From Patiria miniata (lineage: Eukaryota > Echinodermata > Asteroidea > Valvatida > Asterinidae), in assembly GCF_015706575.1 (NCBI RefSeq), contig NW_024037059.1:34978129-35042128 (forward strand): a stretch of 64,000 bases of DNA, read 5' to 3'. The position numbers and the translations under genes are program-made. The notes beneath the pieces were generated by a model. It saw only the letters and a list, made by a program, of their open reading frames with translations. It was not told the origin of the DNA and did no database searches. Shown here piece by piece: positions 24,101 to 34,796 of the stretch. Numbering within the stretch: the first letter of the stretch is position 1; the number at the start of each line of letters is the position of its first letter.

Positions 24101-27100
24101 GACTTTCCACGCCATAAATCTGGTAAGTTACTCTCTGGAACTTAATAAAGCAGCATCGACATAGGAATACACTGTCATACCAACTACACTCTAAAACGTC
24201 TTAGCTCGGATTTGACACGGAATCAGGGTCAGATTTGGCCTGATAGTTTTCAGGGTAAATATGACACTGTGCACTTTACAAAGACACTACTTATGACAAG
24301 AGGATTCCTGGTCACAATTGGCCCAGAACATTATCCAGAGAAGTGTCATTCTGACTCTGACCACAAGTCATTTTGACCCGGAAATGTCGTCACCGTTTTC
24401 ACGAAGGGGCGAATTTCATGAAAATCGTCTGTTTTTCGAAATTTGTTTTTTGGTGAAAATGAATAAAGATATCAATATCTACAACCTGGTGAGGCTATAC
24501 TTTCAAAAAGTTAATTAAAATCTTAATTTACCTAATTAACGAATGGGCAAATTTGCCAAAAGTGCCGTTTTGCGTTTTCACAAAGACGCGAATTTCCGCA
24601 CTCTATGGTATTAATATTTTTTTAGAAAAAAAATACATTGTAATACTGTAGCGAGTATATCACGAAGGGGCGAATTCCATGCGCGTGCAATAAAACGTTT
24701 TCACGAAGGGGCGAGTTTCAAGGCGCATGCGCAGTGGGGCAGAATCTGCGCGTACTGTACAAAAATGCATTGACTCAGACCGCAGAAGGGCGAAATCTGC
24801 GCGTAGTCTCTTAAGCGTTTTCACCAAGGGGCGAATTTGCTAATTGGTCTTTCTTTCGTTTTCACAGCAGCCACTTCTCTTAATTGATTAATTCTGCAAA
24901 ACTAATAGCCTATTTTTCTTAAAGTTTGCTACATTTAGGAAGATCAGAAGCTCTTCTTCCTCTGATACCTAAATCTTGCATATTTTATGCATCTTTAAGT
25001 TTCAAATGGTCAAATGAAAAAAAGACCAACTTTAAATACGATTATCTCAAATGTTTGTTCAGACAGTGAAATACTAAATTCACCTCTTCGTGAAAACGGT
25101 GACGATGTATTACCCGGATTCTACGTCAAAATTGCCATGGGACTCTTAAGAGTGTAACATTAACAGTATACAAATATTAAGTGGCTCGAGCGTGGAATGG
25201 GAGGAACATTATCGCAAGGTAAAATCTGGACTTTTCCATTTCACGAGTGAACTGAAAAAGTCCATAATTTACCGAGCTATAATATTCCTCTCATTTCACA
25301 ATTTAAAGCCACTTTGTTTTATTTAACTGACAATATAGATCCTTGTCATTTGATTATTTGAACTTTTATTTCAATACAAAAGTGATGGAAAATGTATTTC
25401 TCCCTCCAAACCACCCCTTCACGAAAATGTTTGAACCCAATGCTTTAGCGCTGGCTCTTTGGGACAATACGCGCAACGCTGAACGCGCACACCAGCATGC
25501 ATTTGCACACAAATACCGCGTCACGGAACAAGAATAATCCTAACTGTTCAATAGTATACAAATATTGAATTCTTCCAGTGGTGTAGTAAAACTAGCCTCC
25601 CGAGGTGATCCATAGATATTTTATTTTCCCAAGGCGAAGCCGAGGGAAAATGGAATGCTCCATGGACCACCGAGGGAGGCTAGTTGTACTTCACCTCGAG
25701 ATAAGCGTTCAATATTTGTTTTATAACACTTCACCCACAGATTCTGCTTGATTTTAATATTGCTGATTATTTAAATCTGAACACAGTTTAAAAATACTTT
25801 TCAGTACGAAATTGGTGGGAAATGTAGTACTCTCTTCCAAACAACCCCTTCACGAAATGTTTGAACCCAACTCTGCGGGGGCTCTCTTTGGAACAATAGG
25901 CGCTGCGCGCAACGCTCGACGCGCACACCAGCATGCATTTGCACACAACTGCCGCGCCATGGGTATAATATTTGGTTGCTAATGGTATAGTACTTTGGTT
26001 GCTACGGGTATAGTACTTTTGGCCGTGCACATAAAGATAGCTAAAAAAGAAAGTACCATGTGACTCGCTCCCAGCCAATCTGTGGGTGCTGTGTTATGAT
26101 ATTGCCCATTCCCCATGGGCGATTTTATCCAACATTTCTCCCAGTTCTTTAGAATAGTTTGTTATACTTGAATTGTGACTAGTGGTGGGCTTGTGAGGAG
26201 ATGCGAGGACATGCGAGGATTTCGTGATTGGCTCGACAGCTAAAACACTGTTCTATACCATTCAAAAGCCAGGAAAATAATGTACGTCTCTTGAAGCGAA
26301 TTAAATGGGATCCCATCATATCAGTTGATAATGTATTCCATGATTGCTATATTTTTGAAGGCGAGTTTCATGGACAGCATCGGTCTAAGTGATGGCGATC
26401 TCTCGCTGGCCGTAGTAGTTCTCTCGCTCGGCCAGATCACGGGCAAGATTCTGATTGGGATCTTCGGCGATTCGCTGCCGTTCCTGAGACTGTATCTCGT
26501 CGCCGCTTCGTTCATCGTCGGGGCTGTCCTTTCTGGTTTTCTGATACTGACATCGACCTTGCCGCCCATGCTGGCACTGGCGTATTGTAAGTACAGCCAA
26601 GGTGACAGCTACAATGGTTTACTGGTGTCGTTTGGACACACTGCAGGTTATATGCACTCTGCTTTTGGTATTCGAAATACACTGCAAAAACTGTAGTGTT
26701 AATTTAACACCATTCGGTATCTATATAGGACAACACCAGTAAAATTTAACACCAGATGGTCCTATATAGATACCAATGGTGTAAATTTAACACTCCAGTT
26801 TTTGCAGTGTATGTAAGCATAAATCGCCAGAAACCTGTTTACCTCTGTCCAATATCAATTTTTACTCTTACTGGTAAAAAAGAAAAGGCAGTGTACTGGC
26901 ACTGTTGCCTGGATTCCTGAAAAAACCTATACACCAATCCCGGAAAGCTGGCAATTCTGTCACGAAGGCCCCATCAATGGCGAAAGCTTTGTGCTAGCAA
27001 TATTGTTTAGATAATCGTAACGGGGTATTTGCTTTGTACAATAGCGTGCACAATGCTTTCTCCATTGAAGGGGTGGGGGAAGTCATAACTTGTACAGGGA

Positions 27101-29113
27101 TCACGTGCCCGGATTCGTCTGTAAGGAGAGGAAGAAATATTCAGGTTTAAAGTTAGGAAGAACCCGCGGAAACCCACGGAATCAGGTAGGGACTGAAAAC
27201 CCAATCGACAATGTCGGCCCGAGTAGGAATCGAACCCGGGTCACAAAAGATGGAAGGCAAGGAAAGTACCACAACACAAAACTGACTCCCGAAAGCCAAA
27301 TAATGAAAAGCAATTTTTAAATAGAGTAGCATTAAACCTATACAACTAATCCTTTACACACACTTTAATGCGATTTAAACAATTTTTTTAACTTTCAGTT
27401 TTCGGGATGTCCCGAGCTGGATTTTTTGCCACTTACGTTTCGTCTTCCATGGAGATTTTCAACCACTTCGGGCTCAGTGTTGTCACATTGCTGGTGCAGA
27501 TACCGTTTGGAATTGGGGTTCTGATAAGTGCTCCACTGGCCGGTAAGATGACAGAAATGTTTTAAGCAAGGAGATTTTCTAAGCACATCTGCTCATCAGT
27601 ACGGAAAATCTTCCAGCACACCAATTTACTCAGAAATAAAATTTCTCATACAGCACACACATTTGCTGAGCATAGACTTTTGCTCTGCACAAAGATTTGC
27701 CAAGCACAGTGTAAAGAAATGTGCCAAGTACAGTATTTGCCACGTACAGAAATTTGCCAACTACACACATATGCCATTTTGCCAAGCACAGAAATTGGCG
27801 AAGTACAGAAATTTGACAAGTACAGATATTTGCCAAACAAAGATTTGCTAAGCACAGAAATTTGCCAATTACAAAAATTTGCCCAGAACAGAGATTTGCC
27901 AAGTACAGGAATAAGCGCCCTACATATTTGCCAAGAACAGCAATTTGCCCAAACAGACATTTGCTAGCACAGAAATTTGCCATGTACAGAAAGTTGCCAA
28001 GTACAGACATTTGCCAACCAAAATAAATGTGCCTAGAACAGAAATTTTCCAAGCACAGATTTGCCAAGCACAGAAATTTGCCAAGTATGGACATTTGACA
28101 AGCACGAAAATGTGCCAAGTACGGAAAATTTTCAAGTGATTTGCCAGGCACCGAAATTGCCGACCACAGATATTTGACAACCACAGACATTTACCAACCA
28201 CAGAATTGTGCCAAGCACAGAAATTTGCCAATCGCTAAAATTTGCCAGGCACAGACATTTGCCAAGCACCGTAATATGCCAAGTACATAAATTTGCCAAC
28301 CACACAAATTTACAAAGTGCAGAAATTTGCCAACCACAGAAATTTGCCATCAACAGACATGAGTTTTGCTGAGAACAGAAATTTGCCAAGTGATGATTAC
28401 TTTCTGCCCAACAGCTCAATGAAAATGAGCTCGAAGTATATGTACATTTTGAATATATCTTAAAAGGTGGTCTGGAGCATTGAACTCGTGGTCTGTATAG
28501 GTAGTTCGAGTCCATGTTCGGGTGCATGTGCCTTTGGAAAGGCACTTTGTTACTCATTGCACACACAGAAGTAAATGGATACCTGTGAGGGCAGAGATTA
28601 TTATTGTGATTGCATTTAACTGCTCTGCGCCGAAATGGCAGCATCGAGATATATACTCGTCCAAAGCTGAGATTATCTCTGGAGCAGGAGTAATAATGAT
28701 GTAGCTCCTCAGCACCAATAATGGTGGATACGTGCGCTTAATTTAAAAAAAACGCATAGTGATTACAGTGTACCAAACTTTATCATGAAGGAACAGAAAT
28801 TAGAAATATTGAATGTGATTAATCCAACCTGTACGCCTTAATTGCAGATAATAATCTTCACAAGTAAAATTACCAGCACTTTATTATTTTTTTTGATAAA
28901 TATTCTGTAGGTGGTTTGTACGACTTCACAGGAGACTACACCCTCAGCCTGGTAGCCATAGTGGGTCTTCTCGGGTTAGCAGCTGGTTGCATACTACTCA
29001 TTGCAATCCAACGGAGAATAAGGTGCAGAACCAACGAAAAAGACATCAATGCCGTCATGAACGAGACTAAATACGCACCAATACAAAGCACAGACAAAGT
29101 CGCGGTAGTTTAG
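18117..29113 (+). CDS. MFS monocarboxylate-transporter-like protein, copy A (six exons)
   Basis: Exons: 18117-18270, 22978-23274, 23761-24122, 26361-26586, 27399-27542 and 28911-29113, each with AG/GT borders. Lengths 154, 297, 362, 226, 144 and 203 add to 462 codons, giving a 461-residue protein ending at TAG 29113. Exon 1 starts MKLPRCLRDWWGWTVVVLAS, the typical MCT (SLC16) first helix. Exon 2 has the helix 2-4 region (GWVGCVAHSLMCLGS, LIRRLSPRTVILVGVLLNCG). Exon 3 has SAYGWRHAFMMASSVIF, the hydrophilic central loop and helix 7. Exons 4-6 carry five more helices and a polar C-terminus. About 12 membrane spans fit a proton-linked solute carrier at the plasma membrane. The substrate cannot be read from sequence. 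A close paralogue starts at 53150. The introns hold many transposons. I count no break in the coding exons. Confidence 0.85.
18329..19830. mobile_element. 1.5-kb non-autonomous DNA transposon with an 8-bp target duplication
   Basis: The ends are 23-bp inverted repeats beginning ggcgatcgtgtagtgtaggg and ending gggccc on the inside. The flanks agacacac (18321-18328 and 19831-19838) are identical 8-bp target duplications. No transposase-like frame is inside. An 8-bp duplication fits hAT or Merlin; the GGC start favours Merlin slightly. It sits in intron 1 of copy A, 58 bp after exon 1, and copy B lacks it. Confidence 0.8.
20716..21510 (-). mobile_element. Penelope-like retroelement 3' fragment with inverted terminal repeats
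   Basis: A GIY-YIG endonuclease frame (21018-21404, minus) lies between two inverted copies of the terminal segment: ggttcttttcagaaccacac and ctcttttgtg/cacaaaagag motifs at about 20720-20790 (minus) and 21425-21510 (plus). Inverted partial terminal repeats are common in Penelope-like elements. The reverse transcriptase part is missing, so this is a 5'-truncated copy. It lies in intron 1 of copy A. Confidence 0.75.
21018..21404 (-). CDS. GIY-YIG endonuclease domain of a Penelope-like element (partial)
   Basis: 128 residues from the first ATG. The GIY-YIG pair reads GVYKIPCQCGKVYIGKTGRD, preceded by Cys-containing CDPECRPG and followed by R(L)NEHK and HINW-like text as in Penelope endonucleases, which nick the target to prime reverse transcription. 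The frame would be the C-terminal end of the RT-endonuclease protein; no RT motifs lie upstream. Probably a dead fragment. Confidence 0.75.
   Translation of the reverse strand: MRCMLTSHKDRCDPECRPGVYKIPCQCGKVYIGKTGRDLPTRLNEHKAHGRKGDFEKSSIVKHSYTEDHPINWSQAELLTGIDRWYPRRIREAIEIIKHNTLPQNIGFYISDILRPILKSKSDGSPIP
21610..21702. repeat. two adjacent perfect hairpins in intron 1 of copy A
   Basis: cctgtaccag (21610-21619) pairs with ctggtacagg (21632-21641). Then gcgtctggccgtac (21654-21667) pairs with gtacggccagacgc (21689-21702). Stems are 10 and 14 bp without mismatch. They may be the ends or core of a small transposon or a structured transcript. No family recognised. Confidence 0.55.
22095..22400. 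repeat. GAGTC/GTCGAG low-complexity repeat shared with copy B intron 1
   Basis: Runs of gagtcc-aagtccgagt units within a longer segment that matches 56035-56340 in intron 1 of copy B, including the flanks tcttcaaaataatgtgtaa and attttggttggat-like text. The segment therefore was in the ancestral intron before gene duplication. Confidence 0.6.
22660..22860 (-). mobile_element. tRNA-derived SINE, minus orientation
   Basis: On the minus strand a perfect B box (ggttcgaatcc, from 22811 down) follows a tRNA-like head with ctcatgatcagatggtta. Then comes the SINE body (tctccacccaagagtgtaaa). It lies about 120 bp before exon 2 of copy A, matching the SINE before exon 2 of copy B at 58225-58405 in the same orientation. 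Most likely inserted before the duplication. Confidence 0.7.
23420..23650. repeat. diverged minisatellite in intron 2 of copy A
   Basis: About seven units near 33 bp built on ccatagaatgaagagctgta and caaaa. The same array is in intron 2 of copy B at 60870-61110, so it predates the duplication. Confidence 0.6.
24187..25154. mobile_element. old TA-flanked MITE in intron 3, split by a later insertion
   Basis: The termini cactctaa (24187) and ttaagagtg (ending 25154) are inverted and flanked by TA, suggesting a Tc1/mariner-type non-autonomous element. The interior has the gacccggaaatg family seen near 1375 and in copy B intron 3 (about 61640-61810). A second element (24388-25104) lies inside it. 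Confidence 0.55.
24388..25104. mobile_element. 717-bp DNA transposon nested in the MITE, 4-bp target duplication
   Basis: Inverted ends begin cgtcaccgttttcacgaag at both sides (about 29 of 31 bases alike). The target duplication is atgt (24384-24387 and 25105-25108). The interior repeats the motif cacgaaggggcgaattt about five times, like subterminal transposase-binding repeats, and codes for nothing. Copy B intron 3 shows the undisturbed site, gacccggaaatgtattaccc (about 61759). Confidence 0.8.
25165..25985. repeat. tandem pair of about 400-bp repeat units in intron 3
   Basis: Two units (about 25165-25550 and 25556-25985) share gtatacaaatattgaa-like starts, cccttcacgaaatgtttgaa, and acgcgcacaccagcatgcat-type text. 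Each also contains an inverted pair, for example aagtggct (25179) with agccactt (ending 25314). Probably a tandemly duplicated non-autonomous element. Confidence 0.5.
26680..26809. mobile_element. 130-bp palindromic MITE with TA duplication in intron 4
   Basis: Ends cactgcaaaaact and agtttttgcagtg are flanked by TA (26678-26679 and 26810-26811). Most of the element folds on itself: ctatataggac / gtcctatatag and gtgttaa...taacac. TA duplication and length fit a Tc1/mariner MITE. Copy B lacks it. Confidence 0.8.
27130..27262 (-). mobile_element. tRNA-type SINE in intron 4 of copy A, shared with copy B
   Basis: The minus strand has a perfect B box, ggttcgattcc, followed by gacattgtcgattgggtttt and cctacctgattccgtgg. 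The same element lies at 63360-63510 in intron 4 of copy B, same side and orientation, so the insertion predates the duplication. Confidence 0.7.
27575..28395. repeat. minisatellite of about 17-18 bp units in intron 5 of copy A
   Basis: Some forty diverged copies of a unit like tttgccaagcacagaaa fill about 800 bp of the intron. Open frames on both strands here are by-products of the repeat period. The start of intron 5 in copy B (63845-63950) carries only a few units. Confidence 0.8.
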
Positions 29114-29575
29114 GGGTGCTTTATACGTCCTGCCTTGGTCTAAGAGTATCAGTGGGCTCTCACGCATTTTTACATGAGATTCTGGGGTTTAAAGGAAAGA
29201 ACACTGCCAATATGTTACCTACAATTTTCAAAATAATAGGGAATCCTGTACCCCATTGGCAGATTACATCCCTGCCAGATTTTGCTTTCTCCCTGATTTT
29301 CTTGTGGGATGGATTCATGTTAGCTGCGAGGATGGTTTTGAGGACTGGAAGCTTTTAAACATAGGACATTTTCTGAAATTTAAGGGATTACAGATATCTA
29401 GGATTTGGAACCTTCCTGCAAACTTCTCACCACTTTCCAAGCACAAGAGAATTCGCCTCAATTTGTCAGAATTTTGTACATAATTATGTGACCTTATGAG
29501 GTACCGGGAACAAAGGGCTACAATAGGGACAATGGGACACCAAAAGCCGGTCTTTAGAGATCTCAGTACCCAAAA

Positions 29576-29581
29576 AATAAA
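29576..29581 (+). promoter_or_regulatory. candidate polyadenylation signal of copy A
   Basis: AATAAA lies 463 bp after the stop codon of copy A, the first perfect hexamer I noticed in a suitable position. Candidate only. Confidence 0.35.
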
Positions 29582-30438
29582 GGCAATTTTAGATTTCAAT
29601 CGAAACATATAGGAGAGCAGTATGGAAGTAAAGGTCTACAGTAATGGTATCCCAAGCTGTGTTTTGTTAAGGGGAGGAGTTAACCCCTTATACTGTGAGT
29701 TGTTTTCCCTCCCTTAACCCTCTGGGGATGTCCATTACCAGACTCTTGTTAGATGAAGATACAAAGAACAATTCAAACCGGTAGGTTTTAGGGAACGCAT
29801 CCGCATCCGATTATCAGAGTCTGTGAGGTGACGGCTGAAGCCATCCTCGTCTCCATGGCGTCGACCAGTATGCTCCCTCTAGTTGTTCTCTCACCCTGGT
29901 TCTCCAGGGGTCTACTATTTTAGCGAGGTTGAAAGTAGACCCTGGGAACGAAGTTCGGGTTGAGCCAGACAAAGAGGGCTTTAGTGGCTGGCTCTTTCGC
30001 CATGAAAGACAACTGCAACCGTTGAATCTCCATTGCATCGCATCCAAATATGAATATTCCGCTTATAGGCATACACGTTGTATTTACCCCATTGCGCTCG
30101 TAAAGAGATGCCAGAAAGGCAATGTAATACACCACGAAATCAGATATTCTGTTCTTTTTATAATTCCATTGTATTCCTGTATATCCAAGTACATGTATAT
30201 TTATTTTGATATAATCCTGTCTTGCTCTTCCATAATCTTTCTGCAGGTGCAAAACAATTTCGAAAATCGGTAAAACTAAACAAGTACGTTAAATTATATT
30301 TTAATTTAAACAGTTTTGCTGCTTTGTGATTGTAAAATGCTGGTAGGCTTTAGCTTACCAAACTAAGTGTAAACGCAATAAATTCAATTACGTTCAGTTT
30401 GCTTTCCCGGTCAACACATATTAACAAATGTAATCAAG
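29582..30438. other. intergenic stretch before the Polinton
   Basis: AT-rich with no recognisable coding frame, SINE box or terminal repeat. It ends in tcagtc, the left target duplication of the Polinton. Confidence 0.4.
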
Positions 30439-30444
30439 TCAGTC

Positions 30445-30725
30445 AGTAGTAAGGATAGTGGGGGTGCTAGACTTAAATGGAAAATCTGCGGCGAGCCCAG
30501 GCTCGCCGCTCTCGTTTCAAAAATCCCCAACGTCAAATTCCCCAGTCCAAAATCCCCCAGTCAAAATTTTTAAAATTTTGAATCAAAATTTTGATCAAAA
30601 TTTTTAGATAAAAAAATCTCTGATCTAAATTTTGATTTTAAATTTTTAGAAATTTGGATTTAAATTCTTAAAAATCTAATCTAAATTTTTACAAAAATCT
30701 GATCCAAATTCTTAGAAATCTGATC
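30445..30725. repeat. Polinton left terminal inverted repeat
   Basis: 281 bp matching the right terminus without visible mismatch. The outer part holds a GC-rich palindrome (gcggcgagcc / ggctcgccgc). The inner part is built from aaaatttt- and aaaatctgatc-like short repeats. Confidence 0.93.
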
Positions 30726-30821
30726 TAAAATCTTAGAAAATATTGCTTATAAATCCAAAGTCTGACCTCTAAAAAAAATGACAAAAAAAAAAAATAAATA
30801 TATTATATTTTATATAATAAA

Positions 30822-33800
30822 ATGGAGACCAACACAATCAGACCAATCGTTAAAGGATATTCTAGATGGAACAAAGCAACACTACGTGATTACGTACAGC
30901 GGTATCATATACCATACAATAGAAATGTTTATCTTAGTCGTAAAGTCTACATTGAGGGAATAAAGAACTACGAAGCTCAATTTAAAAACTTGAGGCAAAA
31001 GAGACTAGATGAGCTCAAACAGATTGTAGACAAACACAATATAGAATACGTACCGTCGGGTTATAAAGGACGATTTTTGAAAAAAGATTTAATCTCAGCG
31101 ATTCAAACATACAGACAACCCGAGGATTTTCAAGAGGCTGAGTTTAGAGCGACGAGGAGATTTAGAAACAACTTTAGAAACTGGGAACTGATTCCTAGAC
31201 TTTATAACCACGATTTAATCAAGTTTTTTGATTCACACAAGGAGCAGGTAGTCAATAAAATCAAGTCAGAATTGAGAGAGCTCAGGGGCTTAAAAGTAGA
31301 GCTCACAATCAAAATAAAATACGAAAAAACCAAACCTGATATTATCGAAACGATCGAAGCTATTCATTATAGCAAACCGAAAACCATTTTAAATCAAAGT
31401 CAAATAAAACAGGTTTTAAAAGAAGAGATCGATGAGCTATTCAAAAAGGATGAAAGGTATACGAATCAAGGATCTGGCTGGGTTTTAAAGAAGATAATGG
31501 CGTTGTATATTAACATCAACAGATATAATCCAGCGAGAGGTAGTTCTTACATAGACCTACCCAAAAAACTTAAAATTAAGAAGGCGATGATAAACATCAA
31601 AAACAAAGACGACGAGTGTTTGAGATGGTGTTTGAGAGCTGCTCTTGGGTTGTATACAGACAAAGTGAAGAATAACATAAAAAACGATCCTAAATATAAA
31701 ATTCATAAAGAAGAACCTGTTGTATACACCAAAGACGACGGACTCAAATTTAAAGGCGTTGACTTTCCGACACCTGTAGACCAGATACCCAAGATAGAAA
31801 GACAAAATAATTTATCGATAAACGTATACGGTTATGAGGGTGAGATATATCCATTATATGTATCTAAAAACTACGAAGCAAAAGAGATTGATCTGCTTTT
31901 GATTTCTAAAGGTGACAAGCATCACTATTGTTGGGTGAAGTATTTTACGAGGTTGATGTACGACGTTACAAAACATAAATGTAAGAAATACCCCTGTCGA
32001 AGATGTCTATGTCATTTTACCAATCAAAACAAATTAGATAGACATATCGCTGATTGTAAGGGTATAGATGCACATCCATCAAAGATTGTATTTCCTCTAG
32101 GTAAACCAAAATACATAGACGGGCAACCAAGTGAAGAGAGATCCATCCCGATATTAGAATTTAAAAACTATAGCCACAAACAAAAAGCACCATTTGTCAT
32201 TTATGCTGACTTTGAATCCATACTGCAAACAACAACAACACCCACACCCCCATCTAAACCTACTCACTCAGACAACGAGGCAAATACAAAAAAGATTAAC
32301 GTTCATAAAGCAAGCGGTTACTCATTGGTTGTTGTCCAATGCGACGGTAAAAATGTGTATCAAGAGACTTATAGAGGCAAAGACGCTGCATCAAAGTTTG
32401 TAAAAACTGTGTTAGAATTACAGTCAGACATCAATGATATATTCAACCTCTGTGAACCCATTGAATTTACTGAGCGAGATAAAGAACAACATGATAAAAC
32501 AAACACTTGTTATATTTGTGAAAAACCAATTTATCCTAATTACTCAAGCAACTGTCAGTGCCAAAAACCCAGAGAACCCAAGACGATAAAACAAAAGGGG
32601 GAGTATCAATACAAAAACAAAAAAGGATTTATCGAGTCTAAATGTCTCGACTGCGAAAAGAGAATCAACAAATTCAGAAAAGTGAGAGATCACTGTCACG
32701 TAACTGGTAAATATAGGGGTGCCACACATGCTTATTGTAACCTCAAACTGCAGGTTAAACCCGGTTGTACACCGATACCGGTCTTTTTTCACAATTTACA
32801 AAATTACGACGCTCACCTGATCATGCAGGGAATGACAGAATACGATGACGAAACAGAAATACAAGTGATCGCTAAAAATTCAGAAAAGTATATTTCGTTT
32901 ATGATAGGAAATCTACGATTTTTAGACTCGTTTAGTTTTATGGCATCATCGTTGGATAAGCTAGTGAAAGCTTGCCCAAAAGAGTCGTTTCATCTACTCA
33001 AAAAGCATTATCCGAACCCTGACTTATTATTACATAAAGGAATTTATCCCTATGAATATATGAACTCGTTTGATAAGTTTCAAGAGACCAGCCTACCACC
33101 CATCGACAAGTTTTACAGCAGACTAAAAGACGAACGTGTGTCGCAACAAGACTACGACAGAGCTCAACGCGTGTGGAACGAGTTTGGTATACAAAATCTA
33201 GGAGAATATCACGACTTGTACGTGACTACCGATACCCTCCTCCTTGCAGGCGTATTTGAAAACTTTAGAAGAACGTGCATTACAAACTACGGGCTAGATC
33301 CAGCCAATTATTACACCGCACCCGGATTGTCCTGGGATGCTCTATTGAAACACTCGAAAGCTAAACTCGAACTATTGCAAGACGTAGACAAACATTTATT
33401 TTTTGAAAAGGCAAAACGAGGAGGTATCTCGAGCGTGGGTGGAATGAGGCATCACAAAGCCAATAACGAGTATCTTGATGACTACGATTCAAACAAGCCC
33501 TCGAGTTATATCGCTTATCTGGATGCCAACAATCTGTACGGTTGGGCTATGAGTCAATATCTACCGTACAGCGATTTTAAATGGGTGTCTTCGAAACCGT
33601 TTACTGAAGAAAGGATAACCACGCTTAAGAAAACGTCCAACACCGGCTACTTTTTTGAAGTAGACCTCGATTACCCGCACGATCTACACGTCAAGCATAA
33701 CGATTATCCCCTAGCACCTGAAAATATGGTCGTACCCCAAGCTTGGATGTCTGATTATCAAAACGAGTTACTTCAACACGAACCTAGTAGCAACGTACAA

Positions 33801-34796
33801 AAATTAACGTGTACGCTTAATTCAAAACAAAAATACGTGTTGCACTACGTTACGTTGCAGTTATACCTCGATCTCGGTTTGAAACTAAAAAAGGTACATC
33901 GCGTGTTAAGATTTAAACAAGCGCCTTGGATGAAATCTTACATCGATAAAAACACGCAACTCCGAACAAAAGCAACCTCTGATTTTGAGAAAGACTTTTT
34001 TAAACTCATGAATAACAGCGTGTTTGGTAAGACGATGGAAAACGTTAGAAATCGAATAGACGGTTACCTACTGAGAGACAATAACGAGAGCGATCAAAAA
34101 AAATATCAAAAAATCATACAAAAACCAAGCTATAAAACAACAACACCGTTTACAGAATGTGGCCTGTCATTTGTCGAAAAGTACAGGACTAAAACCGTGT
34201 TAAACAAACCCATTTACTGTGGAGTGAGTATCTTAGATCTCTCAAAGACGCTGATGTACGACTTCTATTACAACCATTTGAAACATAAGTACAAAGATAA
34301 AATCAGGTTGATGTATACGGATACGGACAGTCTGTTGGTTGTCGTTTATACTGACGATGTATACAAAGATATACAATCTCATGGGCGACAATACGACTTT
34401 TCAAATTACCCAACAGATCATCCTTTGTACGACTCAACTAATAAGAAAGTGATCGGCAAATTTAAAGACGAATTTGGAGGTAAGGTCATTCAAGAAGCCG
34501 TTTGCGTAAGACCTAAGATGTACTCGATTTTAGCAGGTGGCGACAACCTTAAAAAAGCCAAGGGGGTCACAAAATCGGTAACTGACAAAAAATTGAAACA
34601 CCAACACTACTACGACTGCATCTTTAAAAACACACCTAAAACAGAAACGATGACTCACATTAGATCAGAAAATCACATCCTTTATACCTTATCACTAGAT
34701 AAATTGTCGTTGAGTCCGTTGGATACAAAGAGGTACATTTTACCGGATGGAATACACACGCTCGCTTATGGTCACCGCAATCTAGATATTAATTAG
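30822..34796 (+). CDS. pPolB: Polinton protein-primed DNA polymerase, family B
   Basis: 1,324 residues. A conserved N-terminal segment lies near 260 (NKDDECLRWCLRAAL). A zinc-finger-like CRRCLCHFTNQNKLDRHI lies near 389. Exonuclease motif I is YADFES near 460. A Cys/His cluster (CYICEK near 562, RDHCHVTGKYRG near 623) resembles endonuclease VII-type zinc sites. Exonuclease motif II region NYDAHLI is near 660 and DTLLLAG near 803. Polymerase motifs: LDANNLYGW near 899 (A), NNSVFGKTMENVRNR near 1063 (B) and YTDTDSL near 1164 (C). Enzymes of this family copy linear DNA from a protein primer at the terminal repeats. A TATATAATAAA box lies just before the ATG. It ends 8 bp inside the convergent integrase gene. 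Confidence 0.93.
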   Translation: METNTIRPIVKGYSRWNKATLRDYVQRYHIPYNRNVYLSRKVYIEGIKNYEAQFKNLRQKRLDELKQIVDKHNIEYVPSGYKGRFLKKDLISAIQTYRQPEDFQEAEFRATRRFRNNFRNWELIPRLYNHDLIKFFDSHKEQVVNKIKSELRELRGLKVELTIKIKYEKTKPDIIETIEAIHYSKPKTILNQSQIKQVLKEEIDELFKKDERYTNQGSGWVLKKIMALYININRYNPARGSSYIDLPKKLKIKKAMINIKNKDDECLRWCLRAALGLYTDKVKNNIKNDPKYKIHKEEPVVYTKDDGLKFKGVDFPTPVDQIPKIERQNNLSINVYGYEGEIYPLYVSKNYEAKEIDLLLISKGDKHHYCWVKYFTRLMYDVTKHKCKKYPCRRCLCHFTNQNKLDRHIADCKGIDAHPSKIVFPLGKPKYIDGQPSEERSIPILEFKNYSHKQKAPFVIYADFESILQTTTTPTPPSKPTHSDNEANTKKINVHKASGYSLVVVQCDGKNVYQETYRGKDAASKFVKTVLELQSDINDIFNLCEPIEFTERDKEQHDKTNTCYICEKPIYPNYSSNCQCQKPREPKTIKQKGEYQYKNKKGFIESKCLDCEKRINKFRKVRDHCHVTGKYRGATHAYCNLKLQVKPGCTPIPVFFHNLQNYDAHLIMQGMTEYDDETEIQVIAKNSEKYISFMIGNLRFLDSFSFMASSLDKLVKACPKESFHLLKKHYPNPDLLLHKGIYPYEYMNSFDKFQETSLPPIDKFYSRLKDERVSQQDYDRAQRVWNEFGIQNLGEYHDLYVTTDTLLLAGVFENFRRTCITNYGLDPANYYTAPGLSWDALLKHSKAKLELLQDVDKHLFFEKAKRGGISSVGGMRHHKANNEYLDDYDSNKPSSYIAYLDANNLYGWAMSQYLPYSDFKWVSSKPFTEERITTLKKTSNTGYFFEVDLDYPHDLHVKHNDYPLAPENMVVPQAWMSDYQNELLQHEPSSNVQKLTCTLNSKQKYVLHYVTLQLYLDLGLKLKKVHRVLRFKQAPWMKSYIDKNTQLRTKATSDFEKDFFKLMNNSVFGKTMENVRNRIDGYLLRDNNESDQKKYQKIIQKPSYKTTTPFTECGLSFVEKYRTKTVLNKPIYCGVSILDLSKTLMYDFYYNHLKHKYKDKIRLMYTDTDSLLVVVYTDDVYKDIQSHGRQYDFSNYPTDHPLYDSTNKKVIGKFKDEFGGKVIQEAVCVRPKMYSILAGGDNLKKAKGVTKSVTDKKLKHQHYYDCIFKNTPKTETMTHIRSENHILYTLSLDKLSLSPLDTKRYILPDGIHTLAYGHRNLDIN

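Noticed and set aside
27630-28230. Several open frames rich in Cys, Trp and Leu on both strands
   Set aside because: By-products of the 17-18-bp minisatellite; no start context or family.
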